In this document: piece after piece, positions 20,169 to 28,089 of the stretch
Layout of the letters: each line of letters starts with the position of its first letter
Position numbering within the stretch: position 1 is the stretch's first letter
DNA from: Betaproteobacteria bacterium
Lineage (GTDB): Bacteria; Pseudomonadota; Gammaproteobacteria; Burkholderiales; Casimicrobiaceae
Assembly (NCBI GenBank): GCA_016704895.1
Contig: JADIZG010000013.1
Coordinates: 1 to 64,000, forward strand
Direction of reading: 5' to 3'
DNA: 64,000 nucleotides
Program-made: the position numbers and the translations under genes
The notes under the pieces: model-generated
What the model was told of the DNA's origin: nothing
Databases searched by the model: none
Seen by the model: only the letters and a program-made list of their open reading frames with translations

Positions 20169-20764
20169 AGGCCTGCATCGTTTCGGACAGCCATGACCGC
20201 GCAACGGCCCTCGAGGCCGCGGTCGTCGCCGCGAAGGCCGAGGGCGCCGGTGTCGTCATTCACTGCGGCGACGTGATCGGCGGGAACACGCTGCGCCCGC
20301 TCGCGCGCCACGGGCTTCCGGTGCACGTCGTCCACGGCAACAACCTGGGCGACCCGGGCGCGTTCGCCCGCATCGGCGCCGCGACCGGCGGGCTCATCGT
20401 CTACCACGGCGCCGACGCCGAGCTCACGCTCGCCGGCCGGCGGGTCATCGTCACGCACTATCCTCACTACGGACGGGGTCTCGCCTGCACCGGCGACTGG
20501 GACGTCGTCTGCTGCGGCCATTCGCACGAGGCGGGCGTGGTCCGCCAGCCCAACCTCGGGGGTTCGCACACGTGGATCGTGAATCCCGGTACCGTCGCGG
20601 GACTGGGCGCGCCGGCGACGTGGATCTTCGCGGATTTCGAGACGCTGACCTTCGAGATCAGGTCCCTGGCCGCGACCGACCCATCCGCGGACCAGGGGCG
20701 TACCGGGTGCCGGGAGGGGCGAAGCCTCCATTGGCGGGACGAGTCCGGCGCGCGAGCGGGCTGA
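20165..20764 (+). CDS. metallophosphoesterase, YfcE/MJ0936 type
   Basis: A 199-residue calcineurin-like phosphodiesterase. Metal-binding motifs are in order: SDSHDR (the D-x-H block, with Ser-Asp-Ser-His), HCGDVIG (GD), VHGNNLGD (GN(x)D), VTHYPHYG (GH equivalent), and CGHSHEAGV (GHxH). Length and order match the small YfcE/MJ0936 group, which hydrolyse simple phosphodiesters with Mn2+. The start is ATG 20165. The last ~25 residues after IRSLAATDP are variable. It stands between an uncertain small ORF and a CBS protein, with no functional hint from neighbours. Confidence 0.85.
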   Translation: MKACIVSDSHDRATALEAAVVAAKAEGAGVVIHCGDVIGGNTLRPLARHGLPVHVVHGNNLGDPGAFARIGAATGGLIVYHGADAELTLAGRRVIVTHYPHYGRGLACTGDWDVVCCGHSHEAGVVRQPNLGGSHTWIVNPGTVAGLGAPATWIFADFETLTFEIRSLAATDPSADQGRTGCREGRSLHWRDESGARAG

Positions 20765-20935
20765 CGGCGCCCTCTCCCCGGCGAGTTGACCGGGATCAAG
20801 TGCATCCGGCGCCGCCGCGACTAGCGTCGCGGTACGCGCCTCCCTTTGCGCCCTCGCCGCCCGTTCGCGCACTACCCTCGGCGGGTCGCGCGTCGGGCTG
20901 TGCCGAGGTCCTCGAAGGCCTTGCGGAAGCCCGGA

Positions 20936-21358
20936 ATGTACGATCAACCGATTCGACTCGTCATGCGCCGCACCCTCGTCAAGGCGGCGCCGGACGCGAC
21001 CGTGCGCAAGGTGGCGAAGCAGATGGCGCGTCGCAACGCCGGCGCGGCCCTCGTCATCGAGCGCGATCGACTCGTCGGGATCTTCACCGAGCGCGACGTC
21101 GCGTTCCGTGTGGTGGCCGCGGGCCTCGACCCCGACGCGACGACGTTGCGCGAGGTGATGACGCGCCGCCCGCACACGATCGGTCCGGAGCGGCCGTTCG
21201 GCTGCGCGCTCGCGTTGATGCACGAGAAGGGCTTCCGTCACCTGCCCGTCCTGGAGAAGGGCAAGCTCGTCGGGCTGGTCTCCGCGCGGAGCGCGATGGA
21301 CCCCGATCTCGAGGAGTTCCGCGCCGAAGCCCATCGGCGCGAGCGCTACCAGCGCTGA
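20936..21358 (+). CDS. CBS-domain pair protein
   Basis: A 140-residue stand-alone tandem CBS protein. The first CBS domain runs from VMRRTLVKAAPDATVRKVAK to LVGIFTERDVAFRVV, the second from VMTRRPHTIGPERPFGCALA to LVGLVSARSAM. Such proteins sense adenine nucleotides and regulate partner proteins. ATG 20936 is the first start that leaves the domain intact; upstream in-frame codons are Arg/Pro-rich. No target is evident locally. Confidence 0.88.
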   Translation: MYDQPIRLVMRRTLVKAAPDATVRKVAKQMARRNAGAALVIERDRLVGIFTERDVAFRVVAAGLDPDATTLREVMTRRPHTIGPERPFGCALALMHEKGFRHLPVLEKGKLVGLVSARSAMDPDLEEFRAEAHRRERYQR

Positions 21359-21379
21359 GCCCGGGCGATCCCGGACGGG

Positions 21380-21885
21380 TCAGCCGAGCCCCTCGTCGGC
21401 CCGCACGCCCTTCACATAGACGTCGTACACGACGACCGGCACGCCGACGTTCCCCAGGTGCTGGCGCACCAGCGGCTTGACGTCGCTCCATTCGAGCCCG
21501 CCCACGCCGGTCGCGAGCCTGGGTAGTGCGACGCTCGTCACCTTCTCGTCTCGCAGGTGGCGGGCGAGCGCCTTGAGCGACCGGCTCACGTTCTCGAGCG
21601 TGGCCTTGCCCGGTTTCGCCGCCTTGCCGTCGCCGATCATGCCCTGCGTGAGCAGGTTCACGATGCCGCGCGTGCGGCCGTCGGCGTCGACGCCCGCCCA
21701 GGCCCAGATCTCGCCCGCCTCGAGCGGCTTGGCGTGGATGGCGTGCCGGTAGTCCCGCACCATCGATGGCCAGCGCTCGCGGAGCGCGAGGGCGAGGCCG
21801 GTGTCGAAATGGTCGTGCGGCGCGATGCCATGCGCGATCACCTGCGCACGGGTCAGAAGGATGTCGCCAGCGGTTCACGGATCAT
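21380..21885 (-). CDS. macro-domain protein (ADP-ribose binding), one frameshift
   Basis: Small macro-domain protein of the group that removes or binds ADP-ribose. The N-terminus (MIRE, then after a one-base correction near 21876 TAGDILLTRAQVIAHGIAP) and the ADP-ribose loop segment VALPRLATGVGGLEWSDV are characteristic; NLLTQGMIGDG and LGNVGVPVVVYDVYV complete the fold. Total about 168 residues. The frame break lies only a few codons after the start and may be a sequence error. Gene neighbours give no obvious ADP-ribosylation partner. Confidence 0.8.
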
Positions 21886-22011
21886 GTCGGTGCTCTCGGA
21901 TCGGTCCGGAATGGCGGGCCGGAAGCCCGCATCGCGGGCAACCGGCTCACCGAATCATTTCCGCTCGGCGGCGCGCGGGCCGTGACGCCCTCCCGCCGGC
22001 GATTCCCGTCG

Positions 22012-22532
22012 CTACATCGCCTTCCTGATCGTCATCGCCCCGCGGATTTGGCCGACCGCGTAGCCGGTGCCCCTGTCCTCGGGATAGAGCGCCTTCAGCT
22101 TCGCGATCACCGCGGGCGTCATCTTGTCGACCGGCCCGTGGCAGTTCATGCACAGCTCCTGCGTCGGCAGCGCGCGCATGTAGCGGCGGACCTGCTTGCC
22201 GTTCTCGCTCACCACCTCGGCCTTCTCGAGCGTCATCGCGGTCTCGCCCGCGGCAGCGCGGCGGTCGAAGTCCTCGAGCGCCGCGCGCTCCCAGGCATCG
22301 GGCACGGCCTTGGGATTGCGGTTCTTGAGGCTCACGCGGCGGATCGCCCAGCCGGTCTCTTCCGACGCGGCCTTCGCCATCGCGGGCGCCTTGTCGCGGC
22401 AGACCTCGATCGCGCCTTCCGGCCCGCCCTTGTCGATCTCGGTCTTGAGCACCGTGAGGAGCTTCGGCGGGACCGAGCCAGCGACCTTGCGGGCATCGTC
22501 GACCCACGCGGTGGATTCGCCTCCGGCCCCAT
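22012..22532 (-). CDS. DUF3365 / Tll0287-like haem protein, start unresolved
   Basis: The mature domain reads VDDARKVAGSVPPKLLTVL, EVCRDKAPAMAKAASEETGW, RYMRALPTQELCMNCHGPVD (a CxxCH c-type haem site) and the closing GTGYAVGQIRGAMTI. These are the features of the DUF3365 family, usually exported single-haem proteins. No signal peptide is encoded in the ~100 bases before aprM. An ATG at 22532 with an AAAGGA ribosome site fits only if one base is corrected shortly after. So the gene is either N-terminally truncated or misread. It diverges from aprM and could serve as an electron carrier for sulfur metabolism, but this is a guess. Confidence 0.7.
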
Positions 22533-22641
22533 TCGATTCCTTTATGGCGGCATCATTGGATTCTTTCCACGCGTCCCCGATTGCCCGCCATAATCTCCCG
22601 GTTTCGTCGACTCGTACGATCGTCCAGCCGGGAGGACCACG
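22533..22641 (+). promoter_or_regulatory. divergent promoter region upstream of aprM
   Basis: This 109-base gap is noticeably richer in A+T than its surroundings. CATAAT at 22589-22594 is a plausible -10 for the apr genes, about 48 bases before the aprM start; no good -35 is spaced 17 bases upstream. Immediately before aprM lies GGGAGG (ribosome site). No 7-2-7 palindrome like those at soeA and dsrA was found here. Confidence 0.35.
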
Positions 22642-23469
22642 ATGTTCAGCAGCAACGCCTTCGCGGCGGTTTCGGGAAGCCTGCCCGCCGGATTCATGCA
22701 GTGGTACGTGGGGCTGATGATCCTGGCGGTCATCGTCGGCACTGTCGCGGACATGATCCACAAGGGCAGCGCGAAGTACTTCTTCGCCAACGCACGAAAG
22801 TCGCGAGCCCAGGGCAAGCCGGTCAACAAGGCGTCGATCGCGGCGAAGACCCTCGCGGTGGACGTGCTCGCCTCGGGTGAGTTCTGCAATCCGCGCCGCC
22901 GCGTGGCCCACCTGCTCACGATGTACGGGTTCATCCTCTACGTCGTCACCACCGCGGTCATGGTGTTCGTCTACCCGACGGCCGCGACGCCGACGCCGGC
23001 CCTGGTGCCGCAGCTCTGGTGGCTCGGCGGGCTGATGGTCATGGTCGGCGGCTACTGGTTCTGGTTCTTCATCCGCGTGGACGTGGCGGCCGAGGGCAGT
23101 TCGCCCCTGCGTCTGATGCGTGCCGATCTCTTCATCCTCTCGCTGCTGGCGAGCGTCACGGCCGGCCTCCTCTGGGCCTGGCTGCAGGCGAGCGGCAGCG
23201 CGGCCTCCTGGCTCTTCTTCGGCCTCTACCTCCTCGCCACCACGGTGCTGTTCGGCGGCGTGTACTGGTCGAAGTTCGCGCACATGTTCTTCAAGCCCGC
23301 GGCGGCGTTCGACAAGCGGCTGGCCGAGGCCGACGGCACGAACATGAACCTGCCGTTGGTGAGCCGGGACGATCCCGCGCAGCGCGAGCGGCACTCGATG
23401 GAGCTGCTGCGCGACGCCCCGATGGACATGGGGCTCGGCATCAAGCGCGAAGCTCCGCGCCACTACTAG
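22642..23469 (+). CDS. aprM: adenylylsulfate reductase membrane anchor AprM
   Basis: A 275-residue membrane protein encoded directly before aprBA, the arrangement known from sulfur oxidizers that use AprM in place of QmoABC to link APS reductase to the quinone pool. Several hydrophobic helices are visible: residues ~20-40 (WYVGLMILAVIVGTVADMI), VAHLLTMYGFILYVVTTAVM, LWWLGGLMVMVGGYWFWFF, and two more before the polar C-terminal tail, which contains KFAHMFFKP. Short segment ASGEFCNPRRRVAHLL is typical of the family. Reading frame clean, good GGGAGG ribosome site. Confidence 0.9.
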   Translation: MFSSNAFAAVSGSLPAGFMQWYVGLMILAVIVGTVADMIHKGSAKYFFANARKSRAQGKPVNKASIAAKTLAVDVLASGEFCNPRRRVAHLLTMYGFILYVVTTAVMVFVYPTAATPTPALVPQLWWLGGLMVMVGGYWFWFFIRVDVAAEGSSPLRLMRADLFILSLLASVTAGLLWAWLQASGSAASWLFFGLYLLATTVLFGGVYWSKFAHMFFKPAAAFDKRLAEADGTNMNLPLVSRDDPAQRERHSMELLRDAPMDMGLGIKREAPRHY

Positions 23470-23515
23470 CCGTCGGCCCGCCGGTCACCGCGGAACAGAA
23501 CAGGGAGCCAGTTCT

Positions 23516-23995
23516 ATGCCTACCTTCGTGTACATGACGAGGTGCGACGGATGCGGACACTGCGTCGACATCTGTCCCTCGGACATCATGCACATCGACA
23601 AGACCTACCGGCGCGCCTACAACATCGAGCCGAACATGTGCTGGGAGTGCTTCTCGTGCGTCAAGGCCTGCCCGCAGCACGCGATCGACGTGCGCGGCTA
23701 CGCCGACTTCGCCCCGCTCGGCCACAGCGTGCGCGTTCACCGGGACGAAAAGCAGGGCACGATCGCCTGGCGGATCAAGTTCCGCAACGGCACGGAGAAG
23801 AACTTCCTGTCGCCCATCACCACCAAGCCCTGGGGGGAGGCGATCCCCAAGCTCGCGGACGTTCCCGCACCCAGCAAGGAAATGCGCGACGGCGAGCTGC
23901 TCTACAACGAGCCGAAGTACATCCGCATGGATGAAGGCGGGCTGCGCACGCTGCAGGTGGCAGGCCTGAAGCTGAGAACAGGGGTGTACTACTAA
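23516..23995 (+). CDS. aprB: adenylylsulfate reductase beta subunit
   Basis: Iron-sulfur subunit of dissimilatory APS reductase, 159 residues as usual. Two [4Fe-4S] sites are evident: CDGCGHCVDICP (residues ~9-20) and CWECFSCVKACP (~43-54). The C-terminal extension that wraps AprA contains FLSPITTKPWGEAIPKL and ends RTGVYY. It transfers two electrons between AprA FAD and the membrane anchor AprM. In this organism, beside sat and rDsr genes, the complex would run oxidatively: sulfite plus AMP to APS. A ribosome site GGGAGCC precedes ATG 23516; aprA starts one base after its stop. Confidence 0.97.
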   Translation: MPTFVYMTRCDGCGHCVDICPSDIMHIDKTYRRAYNIEPNMCWECFSCVKACPQHAIDVRGYADFAPLGHSVRVHRDEKQGTIAWRIKFRNGTEKNFLSPITTKPWGEAIPKLADVPAPSKEMRDGELLYNEPKYIRMDEGGLRTLQVAGLKLRTGVYY

Positions 23996-23996
23996 A

Positions 23997-25865
23997 ATGG
24001 CCTACGAAACCATCATCGAAGACGGCATCGACGTCCTCGTCGTCGGCGCGGGTCTCGGCGGCACGGGTGCCGCCTGGGAGGCGCGGTTCTGGGGGCAGGA
24101 CAAGAAGATCGTGATCGCCGAGAAGGCGAACATCGATCGTTCGGGTGCGGTCGCCCAGGGCCTGTACGCGATCAACTGCTACATGGGCACGCGCTGGGGC
24201 GAGAACAACCCCGAGGACCACGTCCGCTACGCCCGCATCGACCTGATGGGCATGGTGCGCGAGGACCTGCTGTTCGACATGGCCCGCCACGTCGACTCCA
24301 CGGTCCACCAGTTCGAGGAGTGGGGCCTGCCGATCATGAAGGACCCGAAGACCGGGCGCTACCTGCGCGAAGGTCGCTGGCAGATCATGATCCACGGCGA
24401 ATCCTACAAGCCGATCGTGGCCGAGGCGGCGAAGAAGTCGGCGGACAAGGTCTTCAACCGCATCTGCGTCACCCACCTGCTGATGGACGAAAGCCGGGAG
24501 AACCGGGTGGCCGGTGCCGTCGGATTCAACGTCCGCACGGGCAACTACCACGTCTTCAAGTCCAAGACGGTGATCTGCGGCGCGGGCGGCGCCTCCAACA
24601 TCTTCAAGCCGCGCTCGGTGGGCGAAGGCTCCGGCCGCACCTGGTACGCGCCCTGGTCGTCGGCCTCCGCCTACGGGCTGCTGATCGACGCCGGCGCCAA
24701 GATGACGCAGATGGAGAACCGCATCGTGCTGGCGCGGTTCAAGGACGGCTACGGCCCGGTCGGCGCCTACTTCCTGCACCTGAAGACCTACACGCAGAAC
24801 GGCCTGGGCGAGGAGTACGAGTCCAAGTGGTTCCCCGAGCTGCAGAAGATGGTCGGCAAGGAGTACCTCGATCCGGAAGCCTCGCACCTGACGCATCGGC
24901 CGATCCCGACCTGCCTGCGCAACCACGCGCTGATCAGCGAGGTCAACGCCGGCCGCGGCCCCATCCACATGGTGACGATGCGCGCCTTCCAGGACCCGCA
25001 TCTGGAAGAGGTCGGCTGGGAGAACTTCCTCGGCATGACCGTCGGCCAGGCGGTGCTGTGGGCCGCCACCGACGTGGACCCCAAGAACGAGAACCCCGAG
25101 CTGACCACCTCCGAGCCCTACGTCATGGGCTCGCACGCGACCGGTTCGGGCGCCTGGTGCTCGGGTCCCGAGGACATCTCGCCTCCCGAGTACTTCTGGG
25201 GCTACAACCGCATGACCTCGGTCGAAGGTCTGTTCGGCGCCGGCGACGCGGTGGGCGGCACGCCGCACGCGTTCTCGTCGGGGTCGTTCACCGAAGGCCG
25301 GCTGGCCGCCAAGGCCGCCTGCAAGTACATCGACGACGGCAAGGGCGAAGGCATCGTCGTCTCGGAGGCGCAGATCAACCGCCGCAAGGAGGAGATCTAC
25401 AAGCCGCTCGAGCACTACCGCATCTACCGCAATGCGATCGTCGCCGGCGACGTCAATCCGCACTACATCAATCCCAAGCAGGGCCTGGACCGCCTGCAGA
25501 AGCTGATGGACGAGTATTGCGGCGGCGTGACCGTCAACTACATGACCAACGAGAAGCTCCTGAACATCGGCTTGAAGAAGCTCGCGATCATGGAGGAGGA
25601 CCTCGAGAACCTGGCCGCGAAGGACGTCCACGAGCTGCTGCGGGCGTGGGAGCTGAAGCACCGTCATCGCGCCGCCGAGTGCGTCACGCAGCACACGCTG
25701 TTCCGCAAGGAGACGCGCTGGCCGGGCTACTACTACCGCGGCGACGCGATGAAGGTCGACGACGAGAACTGGCACGTGCTGACGGTGTCGCGCCGCGACC
25801 CGAAGACCGGCGAGTACACGATGGAGAAGGCGCCCTGCTACCACCTCGTGGCGGACGAGGCCTAG
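23997..25865 (+). CDS. aprA: adenylylsulfate reductase alpha subunit
   Basis: Catalytic FAD subunit, 622 residues. The N-terminal FAD fold has VVGAGLGGTGAAWEARF; IDRSGAVAQGLYAINCYMG follows, a hallmark of AprA. The substrate region LTHRPIPTCLRNHALISEVN carries conserved His/Arg, and WCSGPEDISPPEYFWGYNRM and GTPHAFSSGSFTEGRLAAKA are further family blocks. It catalyses reversible formation of APS from sulfite and AMP. With rDsr genes in the same window, sulfite oxidation is the probable direction, and ATP sulfurylase (28090-29259) completes the path to sulfate. The reading frame is intact and the codon use matches its neighbours. Confidence 0.98.
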   Translation: MAYETIIEDGIDVLVVGAGLGGTGAAWEARFWGQDKKIVIAEKANIDRSGAVAQGLYAINCYMGTRWGENNPEDHVRYARIDLMGMVREDLLFDMARHVDSTVHQFEEWGLPIMKDPKTGRYLREGRWQIMIHGESYKPIVAEAAKKSADKVFNRICVTHLLMDESRENRVAGAVGFNVRTGNYHVFKSKTVICGAGGASNIFKPRSVGEGSGRTWYAPWSSASAYGLLIDAGAKMTQMENRIVLARFKDGYGPVGAYFLHLKTYTQNGLGEEYESKWFPELQKMVGKEYLDPEASHLTHRPIPTCLRNHALISEVNAGRGPIHMVTMRAFQDPHLEEVGWENFLGMTVGQAVLWAATDVDPKNENPELTTSEPYVMGSHATGSGAWCSGPEDISPPEYFWGYNRMTSVEGLFGAGDAVGGTPHAFSSGSFTEGRLAAKAACKYIDDGKGEGIVVSEAQINRRKEEIYKPLEHYRIYRNAIVAGDVNPHYINPKQGLDRLQKLMDEYCGGVTVNYMTNEKLLNIGLKKLAIMEEDLENLAAKDVHELLRAWELKHRHRAAECVTQHTLFRKETRWPGYYYRGDAMKVDDENWHVLTVSRRDPKTGEYTMEKAPCYHLVADEA

Positions 25866-25885
25866 CGGCATCGCCGCGCACGCGC

Positions 25886-26236
25886 GTGAACATCACCGAG
25901 AAGACCGACGACGAGATCCTGGCGATGGCCAAGCCCCTGTGGCGCGACCTCGTCACGCACTCGAACGAAGGCAAGTACGGCGAGTTCTCGAGGAACTTCT
26001 CCAGTTCGCTGGCGCGCGCCATGGATCAGGTCGCGGCCGGCCACCAGTTCGCGCACAGCGAGTTGGCGCGCAACCTGTCCGCGGAGTTCGACGCGCTCGG
26101 CACCATCCGCCGCGGCGAGCATGTGACCGTCCTGTTCCGGCAGCGCAGCACCAAGAAGCCGGGCGAATGGCTCGGCCGGCTGGTCCTGGGCTACGAGGAC
26201 GGCAACGTCAGGATCTTCGGCGCTTCCATCTTCTGA
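25886..26236 (+). CDS. unknown protein following aprA, 116 aa
   Basis: GTG 25886, 20 bases after the aprA stop, opens a compact soluble protein with no cysteines. A helical first half (DEILAMAKPLWRDLVTHSNE, MDQVAAGHQFAHSELARNL) is followed by beta-like strands (EHVTVLFRQRSTKKPGEWLG, GNVRIFGASIF). The layout resembles small NTF2-like or cystatin-like domains, but I do not recognise a family. Its position in the apr operon suggests an accessory role in assembly or regulation of APS reductase. Clean reading frame, codon use like the operon. Confidence 0.7.
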   Translation: MNITEKTDDEILAMAKPLWRDLVTHSNEGKYGEFSRNFSSSLARAMDQVAAGHQFAHSELARNLSAEFDALGTIRRGEHVTVLFRQRSTKKPGEWLGRLVLGYEDGNVRIFGASIF

Positions 26237-26256
26237 TCACTTCGTCGGGAACTGAC

Positions 26257-26766
26257 GTGAGCGAAGTCATCCAGGCCGGCAAGTACGTCGAACTCACCTA
26301 CAAGGTGACCGACCGGAAGACCGGCCATGTGCTCACCCGGGTCGAGTTTCCGCTGGGCTACGTCCACGGGCACAACGAGATCCTGGCCCCGGCGGTCCAC
26401 ATGCGGCTCGAAGGCAAGGCCGCCGGCGACGTCATCGAAGTGACGATCGACGGCAACGACATCTTCGGCCCCAGGGACGAGTCGCTGGTGTTCTCCGATC
26501 GCATCGAGAACGTCCCCGAGGAGTATCGGCAGGTCGGCACGTCCATCCTGATGGAGAACGACAGCGGACAGACCCGCAGCTTCCTCGTCACGCACCTGGA
26601 CGACGAGACGCTGACGGTCGACGGCAACAACCCGCTGTGCGGCAGAGAGGTCGTCTTCGCGCTCGAGATACTGGCCGTGCGCGACGCCACGGACGACGAG
26701 ACGCGAGCGGGCGGGGCGATCCCCAGGGGCGCCGACGTCGACCCGTCGCTCCTGAGATCGGTTTGA
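26257..26766 (+). CDS. FKBP/SlyD-type peptidyl-prolyl isomerase
   Basis: GTG 26257. The N-terminal IQAGKYVELTYKVTDRKTGHVL and FPLGYVHGHNEILAPAVHMRLEGK form an FKBP half-domain with the insert-in-flap seen in SlyD (GDVIEVTIDGNDIFGPRDESLVF), then LVTHLDDETLTVDGNNPLCGREVVFALEILAV closes it. Length 169 residues. SlyD proteins are cytoplasmic folding helpers that can also bind metals; the His-rich metal tail of E. coli SlyD is absent. It is encoded in the apr operon, 20 bases after the preceding gene, so it may help fold AprBA or insert clusters. Confidence 0.85.
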   Translation: MSEVIQAGKYVELTYKVTDRKTGHVLTRVEFPLGYVHGHNEILAPAVHMRLEGKAAGDVIEVTIDGNDIFGPRDESLVFSDRIENVPEEYRQVGTSILMENDSGQTRSFLVTHLDDETLTVDGNNPLCGREVVFALEILAVRDATDDETRAGGAIPRGADVDPSLLRSV

Positions 26767-26803
26767 GCGGCCACCCTTACATTGCGGCGAGAAAGGACAA
26801 CCC

Positions 26804-26965
26804 ATGAGCGACCATAAGCCTCCCCCGACCAAGGTCCCCGACGGCGTGACGCCCTACGTGACGACGCGCCAGATGCCGCCGAACGAGAAGGGTTTCGTCG
26901 GCTTCGAGACCATCTGGAAGCGGTTCCAGAAGGAAGCCGCGTACAAGACGCCGAAGAAGCCCTAG
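26804..26965 (+). CDS. small protein (53 aa) closing the apr operon
   Basis: ATG 26804 with an AAAGGA ribosome site starts a 53-codon gene ending at TAG 26965. The product is Pro/Lys-rich: it begins MSDHKPPPTKVPDGVTPYV, has TRQMPPNEKGFVGFETIWKRF in the middle (broken here into TRQMPPNEKG and FVGFETIWKRF), and ends KTPKKP. No cysteine, signal or membrane segment. The good ribosome site, coding-like composition and the terminator 83 bases later support a real gene. Function unknown; it could be a small subunit or regulator of the apr system. Confidence 0.65.
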   Translation: MSDHKPPPTKVPDGVTPYVTTRQMPPNEKGFVGFETIWKRFQKEAAYKTPKKP

Positions 26966-27047
26966 GCCAGCTAGGCGGGCCCTGGACGGTCGGGCGCGTT
27001 CCGCGCGCCCGTGCCGATCTTCCCCGGTCGTCATCCCGGTTCCGGAA

Positions 27048-27083
27048 CCGGGGGCCACGCCTCAAGGCGGCCCCCGGGTTTTT
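27048..27083 (+). terminator. intrinsic terminator after the apr operon
   Basis: An outer 8-bp stem CCGGGGGC/GCCCCCGG and inner 4-bp stem CGCC/GGCG with a TCAA loop, interrupted by a two-base bulge (27056-27057), is followed directly by five Ts (27079-27083). A perfect 18-bp palindrome (27035-27052) overlaps the left arm and could compete with it. It separates the apr genes from the LysR gene. Confidence 0.85.
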
Positions 27084-27119
27084 GTGCTTGAATAGCCGCC
27101 TCGAACCGGGGACAGGGCG

Positions 27120-28070
27120 ATGGCGGATCGGCGGCTTCAGGTGTTCCACGCGGTCGCGAAGCACCTCTCGTTCACCAAGGCGGGGGAATCGCTCTGCATG
27201 ACGCAGCCGGCGGTGACGTTCCAGATCCGCCAGCTGGAAGACCAGTTCAACACCAGGCTGTTCGACCGCGCCCATGGCCGCATCGGCCTCACGCCCGCGG
27301 GAACGGTCGCGTTCGCGTATGCCGAGAAGATCCTGGCGCTGACGGCGGAGCTCGATGCGCGCCTGAGGGACCTGGGCGGCCAGGTCGCCGGCCCGCTCCT
27401 GATCGGCGCGAGCACGACGATCGCCGACTTCCTCCTGCCGCAGATCCTCGGGGAATTCAAGGCGACCCACCCGGGCGTGGCGCCGAGCCTGTTCGTGGGC
27501 AACTCCGAGGCCGTCCAGCAGCGCCTGGGCGAGCGGGCACTGGACATCGGGTTCATCGAGGGCGATTCGTACCTGCCCTCGCTGGCGGGCGAGCGGCTAT
27601 GCAGCGACGAGTTGCAGGTCGTCTGCGCTCCGGACCACCCGCTGGCGCGGTGCAGGTCGGTGGCGGCCGGCGCCCTCGTCGAGCACGCCTATCTCTCGCG
27701 CGAACAGGGCTCCGGCACGCGCGAGGTGACCGACCATTATCTGAAGAGGGCCGGGATCGAGCCCGGCGCGCTCAACGTGGTCATGGAGGCGAGCAGCCTG
27801 GAAGCCCTCAAGGGACTCGTGGCGGCCGGCATGGGTTTCGCGATCATGTCGCACGTTTCCGTCCTGAAGGAAGTGCGGCTCGGCCTGCTCGTGCGGATCC
27901 CGCTCTCGCCGCCGATCACGCGGCAGCTGACCGCGGTCTATCCCCGGGAGCGCATCCAGTCCGGACTCGTGGGCGCCTTCGTGCAATTCGCGAAGCGGCG
28001 GCTGGACGCAACTCCCGGCGAGGGGGCGGAGGAAACGGAACTCGCGATCAGCGCACGGAGCGCCCCGTGA
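27120..28070 (+). CDS. LysR-family transcriptional regulator
   Basis: A 316-residue LysR protein. The winged-HTH covers residues 1-60: RLQVFHAVAKHLSFTKAGESL, TQPAVTFQIRQLEDQF, RLFDRAHGRIGLTPAG. The effector-binding domain follows (GPLLIGASTTIADFLLPQIL, LDIGFIEGD, LVAAGMGFAIMSHVSV). The pattern resembles the CbbR/CysL-like branch, whose members sense metabolites of carbon or sulfur metabolism. It lies between the apr operon and convergent sat, so control of sulfite or sulfate genes is plausible. No matching T-N11-A site could be assigned with confidence. Confidence 0.9.
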   Translation: MADRRLQVFHAVAKHLSFTKAGESLCMTQPAVTFQIRQLEDQFNTRLFDRAHGRIGLTPAGTVAFAYAEKILALTAELDARLRDLGGQVAGPLLIGASTTIADFLLPQILGEFKATHPGVAPSLFVGNSEAVQQRLGERALDIGFIEGDSYLPSLAGERLCSDELQVVCAPDHPLARCRSVAAGALVEHAYLSREQGSGTREVTDHYLKRAGIEPGALNVVMEASSLEALKGLVAAGMGFAIMSHVSVLKEVRLGLLVRIPLSPPITRQLTAVYPRERIQSGLVGAFVQFAKRRLDATPGEGAEETELAISARSAP

Positions 28071-28089
28071 GCTTCGCCCCCTCCCGGTC

